Assembly (NCBI GenBank): GCA_029856105.1
Contig: JAHQWH010000098.1
Location: 1-35,452, forward strand
Length of the DNA stretch: 35,452 bases
Reading direction: 5' to 3'
Source: Promethearchaeia archaeon
GTDB taxonomy: Archaea > Asgardarchaeota > Lokiarchaeia > Sigyniarchaeales > SOKP01
The translations under genes were made by a program, and so were the position numbers. Positions 1 to 8,252 of the stretch are shown here, piece by piece (the first letter of the stretch is position 1; the number at the start of each line of letters is the position of its first letter). Under the pieces are notes generated by a model that did not search any database, was not told where the DNA came from, and saw nothing but the letters and a program-made list of their open reading frames with translations.

Positions 1-217
1 ATTCGTCGTCCCATATTTTTATTGTCATATTTGTAAAAAGATGGCGCATAGCTTTCGCAAATCTTATGTTTGGAGCCTCACCCTTTGTACTTTTATAAGA
101 TTCCGTGAAAAGTTTAGCTCTTTCTATGCAGAGTTCGTGTGGCTGTAAAACCACTCTATTTTTCAATCGTGAAATTCGATCTTCATAACCCGGAGGAGAA
201 ATTTGCTCTATTTGCAT
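1..217 (-). CDS. Glycyl radical enzyme (pyruvate formate-lyase family), N-terminal fragment
   Basis: The gene runs off the left edge, so only the first 72 codons are visible, starting from an ATG at 217-215. The translation begins MQIEQISPPGYEDRISRLKN and continues with a helix-rich stretch containing CIERAKLFTESYKST and APNIRFAKAMRHLF. This matches the N-terminal helical segment of PFL-like glycyl radical enzymes (pyruvate formate-lyase, diol/glycerol dehydratase, choline lyase and aryl-lyase types), which typically read R..+LK.....PEIC.ERA...TE.Y+...G.P...R.AKAL. These enzymes use a glycyl radical near the C-terminus for C-C, C-N or C-O cleavage under anoxic conditions. The active-site Cys and the Gly loop lie outside the window, so the subtype cannot be called. 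It is divergently oriented from the MoxR operon, about 320 bp away. The family call is fairly confident; substrate is unknown. Confidence 0.7.
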   Translation of the reverse strand, partial: MQIEQISPPGYEDRISRLKNRVVLQPHELCIERAKLFTESYKSTKGEAPNIRFAKAMRHLFTNMTIKIWDDE

Positions 218-539
218 TGTTATTCCCAAAAAATTGTAATTTTTGATTAATTTTTAATTAAAATATCATTACTTTAATTTTTATTATAATTTTAAAACTA
301 AATAAAAGTTGCTGTGAGTTATTATAAAATCTTTAAAAATTTTTAACCATAAATTGGTACTCTTTCTAAGATTATCATATATTTACCTTTCTTTTTTAAA
401 AACAAATAGACTTCTATTTTAATTTATTACTTATTTGTAATCCTTTTATCTTATTATATTCAAAGTTAAAAATTACCAAATACTTATTATTTACAAAAAG
501 AAAGACTTTGAATAGTCATCTTTAATCAGAGAAAATAAA
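218..539. promoter_or_regulatory. Divergent intergenic region with a 10-bp inverted repeat before the MoxR operon
   Basis: These 322 bases separate the leftward glycyl radical enzyme gene from the rightward MoxR operon and contain no plausible gene. The sequence is extremely AT-rich. A 10-bp inverted repeat, TATTCAAAGT at 457-466 and ACTTTGAATA at 505-514, lies 26-83 bp before the MoxR start codon with a 38-bp spacer. It could be an operator or part of a leader structure, but chance is not excluded in such AT-rich DNA. I could not assign a specific TATA box. Confidence 0.3.
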
Positions 540-1481
540 ATGATTAATAAAGAAAGATTCGAGGAGTTATTTCAGCAACAACTTATAAAAGATATATCTC
601 AAGAACCAATTGATATTGTTTTATCAGGACAATATGGTAAAGCACTAGAATTACTTAGAGATGCCGAAGCAACGGGATTATTTCCAGCTCTAGTTGGGCC
701 ACCTGGAGTAGGGAAAACAATTTTATGTAGGTATTTTGCTAGTTTAAGAGCTAAAGAAAAAAAAAATCAGAGCTTTTTCTGGCTCACTATGGACGAAAGC
801 ATAAAACCTTCGCATTTTATTGGAAGTTTCGATCCTGCTATTACTCTAAAAAAGGGATTTGTGTTAGAAGCATTTAACCCCGGTCCACTTTTGAGCGCAA
901 TGTTAGAAGGTGGAACTTTTTTAGCTAATGAAATAAATCGAGCTACTGAATACTCGCAAAATACTTTATTAGAACCTTTAGAGGAAGAATCGATTAACAT
1001 ACCGCACTTGGGTCGAATAAAAGCTAGCAAAGATTTCTTCTTTATTTCTGCGATGAATCCGGAAGAGCTTTCGGGCACACATCGTTTATCTGAGGCTTTA
1101 AAGGATAGAATTAAGGTTTGGATTAAACTAACATATCCCGATAAAACGACTGAGCTCGAGATTATAAGAATAAATTTACCGGAACATTTTGTTATCGAAG
1201 AGTCTGAATTAGAATTAATTTATTCAATAATAAACGAAACGAGAAAGAACAAAATAGACATTGAAGTACCAGCGTCAATCCGAGCCGGAATTGCGATGGC
1301 AAAACTATTAGCTCGAAGACGATCTTTAGAAAAAGAAGGAAAAATAAAAGAAAAAACATCTACTAACGAATATCTTTCAGAGATCACTCGTCACGTTCTA
1401 CTAGGAAGTATGAAACCAAAGCCTGGTACAAAAGTTGAAAATATTATTGAAAGTATTATTCATAAAACTTTAGGTGCGTAG
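540..1481 (+). CDS. MoxR-family AAA+ ATPase
   Basis: This 313-residue protein is a single AAA+ module of the MoxR type, a chaperone-like ATPase that remodels partner complexes and usually acts with a VWA-domain protein. Visible motifs are Walker A GPPGVGKT (residues 53-60), a Walker B region GGTFLANEINRA with Glu at 131, a sensor-1-like ISAMNPEE and an arginine-finger-type segment SEALKDRIKVW. The residue before the Walker B Glu is Asn rather than the usual Asp, which could alter Mg/ATP handling. The C-terminal helical lid (about 200-313) has the expected size. The start is an ATG with only weak purine sequence upstream. The gene lies 18 bp before a VWA gene, and a SWIM-type gene follows, the same trio as E. 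coli YehL/YehP/YehQ. That similarity is by architecture and context; I cannot assign the exact MoxR subfamily. Confidence 0.9.
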   Translation: MINKERFEELFQQQLIKDISQEPIDIVLSGQYGKALELLRDAEATGLFPALVGPPGVGKTILCRYFASLRAKEKKNQSFFWLTMDESIKPSHFIGSFDPAITLKKGFVLEAFNPGPLLSAMLEGGTFLANEINRATEYSQNTLLEPLEEESINIPHLGRIKASKDFFFISAMNPEELSGTHRLSEALKDRIKVWIKLTYPDKTTELEIIRINLPEHFVIEESELELIYSIINETRKNKIDIEVPASIRAGIAMAKLLARRRSLEKEGKIKEKTSTNEYLSEITRHVLLGSMKPKPGTKVENIIESIIHKTLGA

Positions 1482-1499
1482 GGGGTAAAAAGTTATTTT

Positions 1500-4013
1500 A
1501 TGACAGTCTTTCCAGAAAATCCTTGCGAATTTGCTGTAGATTTCATTAGAAAAATGAGGGCTCATACCGACATTATCCAAATTCCGTCATCACGTCAAGT
1601 TTTATCAATTCCAAAATTAATTTTATCTAGGTATTATCGAAAGGGCTTTGTGACACCTAATGATTACATAGAAATAAGTACCGTAACTTCGTTTCCGGAC
1701 AATCAGGAATTAGCAAAAGATATCGCTTTTAAAATTCTCTTTCCAAATTACAAAAAAGATATTATTGACTCGTTTTTTCAGAGCGAAGATACCGTTGATA
1801 AATCTATTGAAGACCTTGTAGAATCCGAGATGAAGTCTGAATTAGATCAACTTCAAGAGATTATAGACGAAATCGAGGTGACAAAATCAATAGATACAGA
1901 TGAGATTCAAAAATTAGAAGAATTTCTTGAAGAATTAAATTCGAATAGGGAAAAAGAGCCATATAAATCCGCATTAAATTTCTTTAACGACGACTCGGAA
2001 TTGTATAAAGAAGAGATATCTTCCTTAGAAAAACTAATTCAAGAAGCCCAAAAAAGGCTAGAACAAAAAATAAATTCCTTAAGCCCTGATGATTTAAAGG
2101 CTGGTTCGAATTTAGGTTTAGATGACTTAATCCAGCAAAATTCCTTAAGGGAATGGGAAAAACTCGCAAGTAAGGCTCTCAATAATCAAAATATTTCAGA
2201 AGATTTATCAAAATTAATTAATTCAAACAAATTGGATGATCTTTTAAAGTCTATAAAATTTATTAATGAGACTTCGGACAATCAAAACATAAAAGATCAA
2301 ATCCAAAATATTAAAAATCAACTTCAGAACCAAATAAATAATTTAGATCAATTATTTAATGCCGCAAAAACTTTAGGCGAAACTCCTAAGTTTGATCAAG
2401 ACAAAGTTTTGAATAATTCGCTAAACCAATCTTCATTTGAACATAATTTTAACCTTGCAGACTCGCTAGATCAATATTTTGGTACTAATTTAAGAGAAGA
2501 ATTGCTAAATAAATTAAATGGGCAAATGCAAAATCCGCAAAAACAAAAGAAACAAATGAATTTATCGTTAGATATGTTGACAAAAAATGCATTTGCTAAT
2601 AAATCTTGGAACTCGCTATTTAGCCAAGCAATGAAAAATGCGATCGACGAGGCAAATAGTCAAAATATTAAGTTTGAAGCATTTAAATCGCTTTCTCATC
2701 AAATGCAACAATTAATGAATAGTTGCCCAAACATGCACTGTGGACAAAAAATATCTCAGAAGTTACCCGATTTAACCTCTCAAACACTAGAAGCCTGTGA
2801 AACACCTGATCAATTAAGAAACGCAACAGAATTCTTAAGAAAGATCGGATTAAATCCTGAAGCAGAAGATATTAAAAGAATTGGAAAAAAGCTTGAAATG
2901 CCCGAAGAGGAAATATACGAATTAATTGAACCTAATTATCAATTACTTAAAAAAACGATTGAAAAGAAGGTAGCAGATTTTCAGCGAATTAACAATTTAA
3001 TGAATCAAATTAAAGACCAACTAAATAAAGAGAGAATTAGAGAGCTTTTAAGCAGTGCACTAGCTTCCGATAATAGAGATGCTTTAGGTGCAATTGGCCA
3101 TTTTAATTTGAATGAAGCTTTAAAAGGTGCTCAGCAAATCGGGGGCAAAGAAGCGCAAGATAAATTAATTGCTTGTTTATCTGCGGGTACCGGTGAGAAT
3201 CTCCTTAAACAATGGTTTATTCATAGAAATAATCTACCAGAGCAAGTTAAATTAAAGGTTAAGGAATTAGCAAAAAAAATGCTAATTGAGTTAGGAATAT
3301 ATTACTCAAGGGCTCGTTTAGGTAGTGCAACGACTGGGCCTACACCTATTAACATAGTTAGGCCCTACACAATAGGAGACGACTTTGAAAATATAGACTT
3401 GGAGGAAACAATTTTTCATCTTTTGGAAAAGGGTAAAAAATTAGACCACATTAATTACGACGATTTTTTTGTCTATGAGACCACAAAAGGATTACGCTCG
3501 TTATGCTTTGAACTTGATATCAGTGGTTCGATGACAGGAGAAAAACTAGCATACATGGCAATATGTGTGACGATGTTAGTATATGGGATGAGAAAAGACG
3601 AGATTGCTATTGCGTTTTTCGAGTCAGATACGCATGTTTTAAAGGAATTATCTAAAAAAGTAGATTTAGAAAAATTAGCCGACGAGTTGCTCTCTGTTTC
3701 AGCTAAGGGAGGTACGAGGCTTCAAAGCGCCTTAGAATGGGCAAAAAAACAATTTAAAGAAAAGTCAAGCTCCCGTGAAAAGCTGAACGTATTATTTACT
3801 GATGCTGAAATATACGACCTTCAGCAATCTATTGAAACATTAAGAATTTTCCGCTCTTTAGGAATTGATTTTATCTTAGTCTGCCCAGAATCCTCCTTTA
3901 ATTTAAAAGAAGCAAAAAAAATGGTAAAAATCGCAGGAGGACAATTATTAACTATAAAAGATTGGAATGACTTTCCAAAATTAATTTCTGATATTATAAA
4001 ATCGAGATTTTAG
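1500..4013 (+). CDS. VWA (MIDAS) domain protein with long coiled-coil N-terminal region
   Basis: This 837-residue protein is the likely partner of the upstream MoxR ATPase. The C-terminal 170 residues form a von Willebrand A domain with an intact metal-ion-dependent adhesion site: DISGS at 673-677, the Thr of GGTRL at 739 and the Asp of FTDAE at 768. VWA domains of this kind bind ligands through a divalent metal. The first 600 or so residues are rich in Asn, Gln, Lys and Glu and predicted helical. They include likely coiled coils at about 95-200 and 225-290, with no signal peptide or membrane segment, so the protein should be cytosolic. A Cys-containing patch, NSCPNMHCGQK, lies near residue 405. 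The VWA segment resembles CoxE/YehP-type domains. It starts 18 bp after the MoxR stop behind a GGGGGT stretch and ends 4 bp before the next gene, so co-translation is likely. The function of the long helical region is unknown. Confidence 0.85.
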   Translation: MTVFPENPCEFAVDFIRKMRAHTDIIQIPSSRQVLSIPKLILSRYYRKGFVTPNDYIEISTVTSFPDNQELAKDIAFKILFPNYKKDIIDSFFQSEDTVDKSIEDLVESEMKSELDQLQEIIDEIEVTKSIDTDEIQKLEEFLEELNSNREKEPYKSALNFFNDDSELYKEEISSLEKLIQEAQKRLEQKINSLSPDDLKAGSNLGLDDLIQQNSLREWEKLASKALNNQNISEDLSKLINSNKLDDLLKSIKFINETSDNQNIKDQIQNIKNQLQNQINNLDQLFNAAKTLGETPKFDQDKVLNNSLNQSSFEHNFNLADSLDQYFGTNLREELLNKLNGQMQNPQKQKKQMNLSLDMLTKNAFANKSWNSLFSQAMKNAIDEANSQNIKFEAFKSLSHQMQQLMNSCPNMHCGQKISQKLPDLTSQTLEACETPDQLRNATEFLRKIGLNPEAEDIKRIGKKLEMPEEEIYELIEPNYQLLKKTIEKKVADFQRINNLMNQIKDQLNKERIRELLSSALASDNRDALGAIGHFNLNEALKGAQQIGGKEAQDKLIACLSAGTGENLLKQWFIHRNNLPEQVKLKVKELAKKMLIELGIYYSRARLGSATTGPTPINIVRPYTIGDDFENIDLEETIFHLLEKGKKLDHINYDDFFVYETTKGLRSLCFELDISGSMTGEKLAYMAICVTMLVYGMRKDEIAIAFFESDTHVLKELSKKVDLEKLADELLSVSAKGGTRLQSALEWAKKQFKEKSSSREKLNVLFTDAEIYDLQQSIETLRIFRSLGIDFILVCPESSFNLKEAKKMVKIAGGQLLTIKDWNDFPKLISDIIKSRF

Positions 4014-4017
4014 AAGA

Positions 4018-6378
4018 ATGACAAAAAATAAATTATCAGAATTAATAATTGAGAAATATGGAATTGAAATATATAAGAAATCAATTGAGTTCCAGAAAAA
4101 TAAAATTAATATAATTTCACTGAAAGAAGATCCAATAAAGATAAGATCAATCATTTTAGATAATGACAGGGAATTCCACCTAGTTATTAACGAGAAAAAA
4201 AATGAAATATTTCACGATTGTCCTACTTTTTTAATACATAGCGAAAGAGATGATAAGATATGTATTCATCTAATAAAACTTTTAACGATAATAAAACCGT
4301 CGATTTCTTTAAAAATTATCAATAATATTGACGATTTCTATTTAACTTCTGAAGACTTTGGTTCTAAAAAGAAAACTAAAAATTATTTGGAATTAGCTAA
4401 TGCTTGTTTTGAATGTAAAAATTGTGTTGATGGACTAAATTATTTAAATAAAGCGATTATTAATCAACACGAGTGCGAATCGATTATTGAAAGATACTTA
4501 AAAACAGCAATTGAAAATAATTTGTATATTGAATTTTTTGAATTTCTGCAATCTGCCTATAATAACGAATTAGGCCCCTATCTTCTCAAATACAATCACT
4601 ACATAGAAAAAGGGATTAAATTATTTCTAAATTCGGTTTCAAAATACACTTTTTATGAAATACTTAGGATTATTGAATCGTTTGATAGATTATTAGATGA
4701 TTATAAATTTCAAAACGAAACTTTTGTTTCGTCTATACTTAAGAAATTGGAAAAAATGGCTAATTCAAACGATTTTAATGAAATGTACTTTTCAACTTTT
4801 TTTATTAAAAAAAATTTCGAAACTCTTGTTAACTATAATCCACTATTCAAAGATTTAATACCTTTGAAGGCTTTTGAATCGTTTAAAAGCGAAATTGTTA
4901 AGTATTTTAAAAGCGAAATTGAGAATTTTTGCGTAATAGATAAACTAAAGCTAATGAAGAGGCATTTTGAAGTTTTTCAGATTCAAAACGATGCGTACTA
5001 TAACGAATATAAGGCTTATAAAAGCGAAATAAAAGAATTAGAAAAGAAAGTATATTTAAAGAAATTTGCCTTTCTCAATCTACTTAAGGAAAAATATAAA
5101 ATCAAAAAATCTAAAGTTGACTTTAGAAAAAAGAGAAACACCTACATCGTTAATCACGATAAAGACAATCTCAAAAACCCCGCTTACAATTACGTTATAA
5201 AACACATAGGTTTTTATGGAATAAACGAATCTACCATTAAATCTTCGGAAATTGGGGTTAACTATTTAATAATTAAAGAATTGTTTTTAGACGATTTAAA
5301 CAACTTCCCAGATATTTTTTATTATAAAAAACAATTCTGGGGAGAAGAAAATAGTTATGAAATTAATTCTATAGATGTCTTTTCGTTAATAAGTAAACCT
5401 ATAGAATACAATTACGACATTGACCAAGATTATTCTAATATTAACGACCTAATGATAATCGAATGGGATTTAGCTAGTAAACCAAGACAAGGTAGCTTAG
5501 TAAATGCATATGGTGCTCAAATTGTAATCCCAGATCAAAACAACTCTCTTTTTCACGACTTAAAACCGTTCGATTTAGTTTACTGTCAAAAAACACCAGT
5601 AAAAATTGAAGGAAATATCGTTAAAAGAATCAATGTAATCGCAAAATGTTCGTTTAAAGACGCAATTAATAGTATTTCGAAGGGGATGGTATTTATTGAA
5701 GGATATTACCCTTTATCTCTTATCAAATCAGTTCTCGAAAAAAAGATTAGTCCCTTTAAAGCTTATGAAATTATATCAAATAACCCAAATAAACAATTTG
5801 TCCCAAACTATCGTCAATTTGTAAAAGCTTTTAGAAAATTATTATTCGATTTTATAAATAAAGAAAGAGAATTTATTTACCAAGAATTAAAATCTAATTC
5901 TGAAGAGAAAACGGATCAAATTTTAATATTATTAAATTTAACGACTGAATTAGCTGGATTAGATTTACCATTTTCTGAAATATTTCAAGAGCTATTATGC
6001 GAAGTAAGTAATTTGGATGAATTTAGAACGAAACTGCTTAATAAAATTCATTCGATCGTAAAAAATGTACTCGTAGTAAGAGAACTTGGAAGTACAAAGA
6101 TTTTCGATCTAAAAAAAATGCGACACACACAATTTGTCAAATATTCTAGCGAAATCTTAAAAATAAGAAAAGAAGAATTCGAAAAATCTAAAATTCTTAA
6201 ATCGTCTGAAAAAAATGTTTTATATAATGTTTCCGAGCTGTTTAAAACCTATTATGGTTACCAGTTCTCGAATATATTGAATTTAGGCGTAAAACTAGAT
6301 ATAGATAAAGATATTTTTAATAAGATAATGTTTTATGCCTCTAAATTAAAGCTAAAATTAAATATAATTGAGGGGTAA
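4018..6378 (+). CDS. Large SWIM-like zinc-finger protein of the MoxR-VWA operon
   Basis: This 786-residue protein has a recognisable feature only at its N-terminus. Residues 51-90 contain a beta-hairpin-like segment followed by H66-x-C68, then C82-x-H84 and a hydrophobic helix (LIKLLTII). This is the layout of a SWIM zinc finger (CxC...CxH), with His in place of the first Cys. SWIM domains bind DNA or proteins. The remainder has no motif I recognise. It is Lys/Asn/Ile/Phe-rich and mostly helical, with a CFECKNC motif near residue 135 and no membrane segment. The ATG lies 4 bp after the VWA stop codon, so the gene is firmly part of the operon. The MoxR-VWA-SWIM combination is known from the E. 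coli yeh cluster (YehL, YehP, YehQ), whose role is unclear. The domain call is moderate; any function beyond operon partnership is unknown. Confidence 0.6.
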   Translation: MTKNKLSELIIEKYGIEIYKKSIEFQKNKINIISLKEDPIKIRSIILDNDREFHLVINEKKNEIFHDCPTFLIHSERDDKICIHLIKLLTIIKPSISLKIINNIDDFYLTSEDFGSKKKTKNYLELANACFECKNCVDGLNYLNKAIINQHECESIIERYLKTAIENNLYIEFFEFLQSAYNNELGPYLLKYNHYIEKGIKLFLNSVSKYTFYEILRIIESFDRLLDDYKFQNETFVSSILKKLEKMANSNDFNEMYFSTFFIKKNFETLVNYNPLFKDLIPLKAFESFKSEIVKYFKSEIENFCVIDKLKLMKRHFEVFQIQNDAYYNEYKAYKSEIKELEKKVYLKKFAFLNLLKEKYKIKKSKVDFRKKRNTYIVNHDKDNLKNPAYNYVIKHIGFYGINESTIKSSEIGVNYLIIKELFLDDLNNFPDIFYYKKQFWGEENSYEINSIDVFSLISKPIEYNYDIDQDYSNINDLMIIEWDLASKPRQGSLVNAYGAQIVIPDQNNSLFHDLKPFDLVYCQKTPVKIEGNIVKRINVIAKCSFKDAINSISKGMVFIEGYYPLSLIKSVLEKKISPFKAYEIISNNPNKQFVPNYRQFVKAFRKLLFDFINKEREFIYQELKSNSEEKTDQILILLNLTTELAGLDLPFSEIFQELLCEVSNLDEFRTKLLNKIHSIVKNVLVVRELGSTKIFDLKKMRHTQFVKYSSEILKIRKEEFEKSKILKSSEKNVLYNVSELFKTYYGYQFSNILNLGVKLDIDKDIFNKIMFYASKLKLKLNIIEG

Positions 6379-6610
6379 ACTTAGTTATTTTTGTTAGTTT
6401 TAAATAGTAACTCGCCATAGACGCGATCGTGACCTGGAATAAACCAATAATTTAAAATAATCAATTATAATTATTAACTCAATTCTTAAATAAAATTATT
6501 TATATCTTTTTTATAATAATTATGTTTGTGGACGAATATCTCTGGTATTAAGATTATTAAAATAAAATATTAAATTTACGTACTCAAAGAAGAAATTACC
6601 GGGTGTGCCT

Positions 6611-7819
6611 ATGGAATTATCTGAATATGGAAAAAGATTTCTGCGTTTACCACTTCGCATAGACAAACACAATAAAGGATATGTAGATTTTTATATTGGT
6701 CCTAAAAAATTACGTAAAATCGTTAACAATGAGGTTATAACTTCACCAAACAAACTATTAACCGAATGCAAAGCTCTACAAAAAGATTTGTTTAAACAAG
6801 GTTACGATAAAAAACGCGAGCGATACTTAGAAAAATTATTAACGGCGATGAGGGCTTCCATCGAAATCCTAAGCGGTATCGAGATTACTATCAAGGAACA
6901 ATTTTTAAGGCTATATGATGTAGCCTTACAACCAGTTAAAGAATCTGAATTAGATAACTTAAAAGAAGATTTTAACGCAGCGTATGGTGGTCCTGGAAGT
7001 TTAGAAAAACGAATGAACGATTTAAGAATACGGCGAACGATTCCGGAGGGTAAAGTATTTGAATTATTTAAGAAAGCTCTCAATATCACGAGAGAGCGAA
7101 CTAAAGAAGTGTTTGTCGATCTCTTACCTGAAAGTGAGTATATTAATATAGAGTTAGTAAAAAATAACAATAATAATAAAATTAAATGGACTTATTACAA
7201 TTGGTATTTGGGTAATTTTCGCTCCCGAATAGAAGTTAATCCGAATTATAACATGTATTGGACCTTATTTTTGCCCGCTGCCGCTCACGAAGGGTACCCT
7301 GGCCATCATACTGAATTTATAGTCAAAGAACAAACACTATATCGCGAGTTAAATCAATTTGAACACTCAATCTTGCTACTAAACTCGCCCAAGTTAATAA
7401 TTTGCGAAGGAATAGCGACTATCGCAGTTAATATGCTTTTTTCTTATCGAGACCAAGTAGAAATTAGCTTAAGAGAATTTTGTCAAGACTCGTCAAAAGA
7501 ATCTTCTATTGAAGCATTAATAGCGCAAGGCAAAGTAAAAGTAAAATTATCGCTTTTTAGGTATAATTTCGCTTATCGTGCTCTTTTTAACGGGTGGAGT
7601 GAAGAGAAATTAATTCGATACGCGACCAGTTTTGAAATCTTTAGTCAAGAAAATATAAAAAATAGAATAAAATCATTTCTTAATCCCGTACATTCAACTA
7701 CTGATTTCTCGTATAATATAGGAAGAAAACTCATAATAAACAAATATGGGGAATTTCCCTCGGTTAAAGATTTTCGAGACCTGCTTATCAACCCAATTCT
7801 CCCCTCCGATTTAGCATAA
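6611..7819 (+). CDS. DUF885-like zinc metallopeptidase, short form
   Basis: The protein carries HEGYPGHH at residues 226-233, the signature zinc site of DUF885-family peptidases (usually HEAYPGHH), followed 33 residues later by CEGIA, whose Glu266 is the likely third zinc ligand. DUF885 proteins are predicted hydrolases with an all-helical gluzincin-like fold. Only about 403 residues are present, against roughly 550-600 in typical members. The N-terminal part is therefore reduced, although the catalytic core is intact. There is no signal peptide, so the protein is probably cytosolic. The ATG at 6611 is chosen because GGTG at 6602-6605 sits 5 bp upstream as a ribosome binding site. A GTG at 6605 in the same frame is the alternative and overlaps that site. 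No upstream in-frame start exists, because a stop lies at 6563. The gene appears monocistronic, with a terminator just downstream. Confidence 0.75.
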   Translation: MELSEYGKRFLRLPLRIDKHNKGYVDFYIGPKKLRKIVNNEVITSPNKLLTECKALQKDLFKQGYDKKRERYLEKLLTAMRASIEILSGIEITIKEQFLRLYDVALQPVKESELDNLKEDFNAAYGGPGSLEKRMNDLRIRRTIPEGKVFELFKKALNITRERTKEVFVDLLPESEYINIELVKNNNNNKIKWTYYNWYLGNFRSRIEVNPNYNMYWTLFLPAAAHEGYPGHHTEFIVKEQTLYRELNQFEHSILLLNSPKLIICEGIATIAVNMLFSYRDQVEISLREFCQDSSKESSIEALIAQGKVKVKLSLFRYNFAYRALFNGWSEEKLIRYATSFEIFSQENIKNRIKSFLNPVHSTTDFSYNIGRKLIINKYGEFPSVKDFRDLLINPILPSDLA

Positions 7820-7849
7820 AATTACCTCAAAAATTTTTTCATTAACATT

Positions 7850-7881
7850 AGCTTTAAAAAATAAAAGCTCTCTCTTTTTTT
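7850..7881 (+). terminator. Hairpin plus T-run after the DUF885-like gene
   Basis: AGCTTT (7850-7855) and AAAGCT (7864-7869) form a 6-bp stem with an A-rich 8-nt loop. It is followed within 6 nt by a run of seven T at 7875-7881, about 30 bp after the stop codon. The layout resembles an intrinsic terminator; archaeal termination mainly needs the T-run. Confidence 0.45.
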
Positions 7882-8009
7882 AGGGGTTTAAATAAATTTT
7901 ATCAATTAATATATTGTTTTAAAAGAACTTAACATAAACATTTCATTTCGGTTTCAAATTAAAAAAAAATAGTTAAAAACAATTCACATAACAAATCAAG
8001 TGAGGAAAA

Positions 8010-8039
8010 ATGCCTGGTCAAAAAGATGCAATACCATAA
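8010..8039 (+). CDS. Possible 9-residue micro-ORF, copy 1
   Basis: ATG CCT GGT CAA AAA GAT GCA ATA CCA TAA encodes MPGQKDAIP. A GTGA ribosome binding site at 8000-8003 is 6 nt upstream of the ATG, and the hairpin begins directly after the stop codon. The second copy has the same frame, length, stop and spacing, with one amino-acid change (K5A) and one silent change. That is consistent with a translated peptide or leader, but it does not prove translation. I know of no matching peptide family. Confidence 0.35.
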   Translation: MPGQKDAIP

Positions 8040-8040
8040 A

Positions 8041-8090
8041 ATGATGCTTTTCATAAGCGCATCATATATTTTCCTTTATTTTTTAAAATG
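8041..8090 (+). terminator. Stem-loop with T-rich tail after micro-ORF copy 1
   Basis: ATGATGC (8041-8047) pairs with GCATCAT (8059-8065). The inner stem continues with a T-C mismatch, a T-G wobble and two T-A pairs around a CAT loop. T-rich sequence follows at 8066-8086. The stem begins one base after the micro-ORF stop codon. It could act as a terminator or as a 3' structure of a small RNA. Confidence 0.45.
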
Positions 8091-8220
8091 AGTGGTTTAA
8101 AAATATATTCTAATATAATTAAATAGATTTAACAAAATGTAATTCATGCCGTTTCATTTCGGTTTCAAATTTAAAAAAATTAGTTAAAAACAATTCACAT
8201 AACAAACAAAGTGAGAAAAG

Positions 8221-8250
8221 ATGCCTGGTCAAGCAGACGCAATACCATAA
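8221..8250 (+). CDS. Possible 9-residue micro-ORF, copy 2
   Basis: ATG CCT GGT CAA GCA GAC GCA ATA CCA TAA encodes MPGQADAIP. GTGA at 8211-8214 again lies 6 nt upstream. Relative to copy 1, AAA is replaced by GCA and GAT by GAC, with no indel inside the frame. If the TAA were read through, the frame would continue NDAFRKSITYF, similar to NDAFHKRIIYF in copy 1; an ancestral longer ORF is therefore an alternative reading. Confidence 0.35.
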   Translation: MPGQADAIP

Positions 8251-8252
8251 AA

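Larger units (their letters stand above)
7941..8090 (+). repeat. Direct repeat unit, copy 1 (promoter-like, micro-ORF, hairpin)
   Basis: This segment of about 150 bp is nearly identical to 8152-8301, with the same order of elements at a 211-bp period. Order: TTTCATTTCGGTTTCAAATT, an A-rich TATA-like block at 7961-7970, a shared block from AGTTAAAAAC through AATTCACATAACAAA, GTGA at 8000-8003, the 9-codon ORF, a stem-loop and a T-rich tail. About 60 bp of unrelated AT-rich sequence separates the copies. It lacks terminal inverted repeats and a transposase gene, so it is not a recognisable mobile element. Confidence 0.8.

Noticed and set aside
2102..2125. tRNA T-arm-like GGTTCGAAT inside the VWA gene
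   Set aside because: It lies within a long intact coding frame and no flanking acceptor or anticodon stem can be formed.
6379..6604. RNA gene in the AT-rich gap after the SWIM-like gene
   Set aside because: A short GC-richer patch (CGCCATAGACGCGATCGTG) is present, but it does not fold into a tRNA or other structure I recognise.
8000..8060. C/D box small RNA in the repeat unit (GTGAGGA and ATGATG resemble C boxes)
   Set aside because: No CTGA D box is placed correctly at the 3' end of either copy, and the boxes differ between copies.
8165..8250. Minus-strand micro-ORF (MVLRLLDQ...) through repeat copy 2
   Set aside because: The corresponding frame in copy 1 has a different length and more amino-acid changes, so the plus-strand reading is better conserved.
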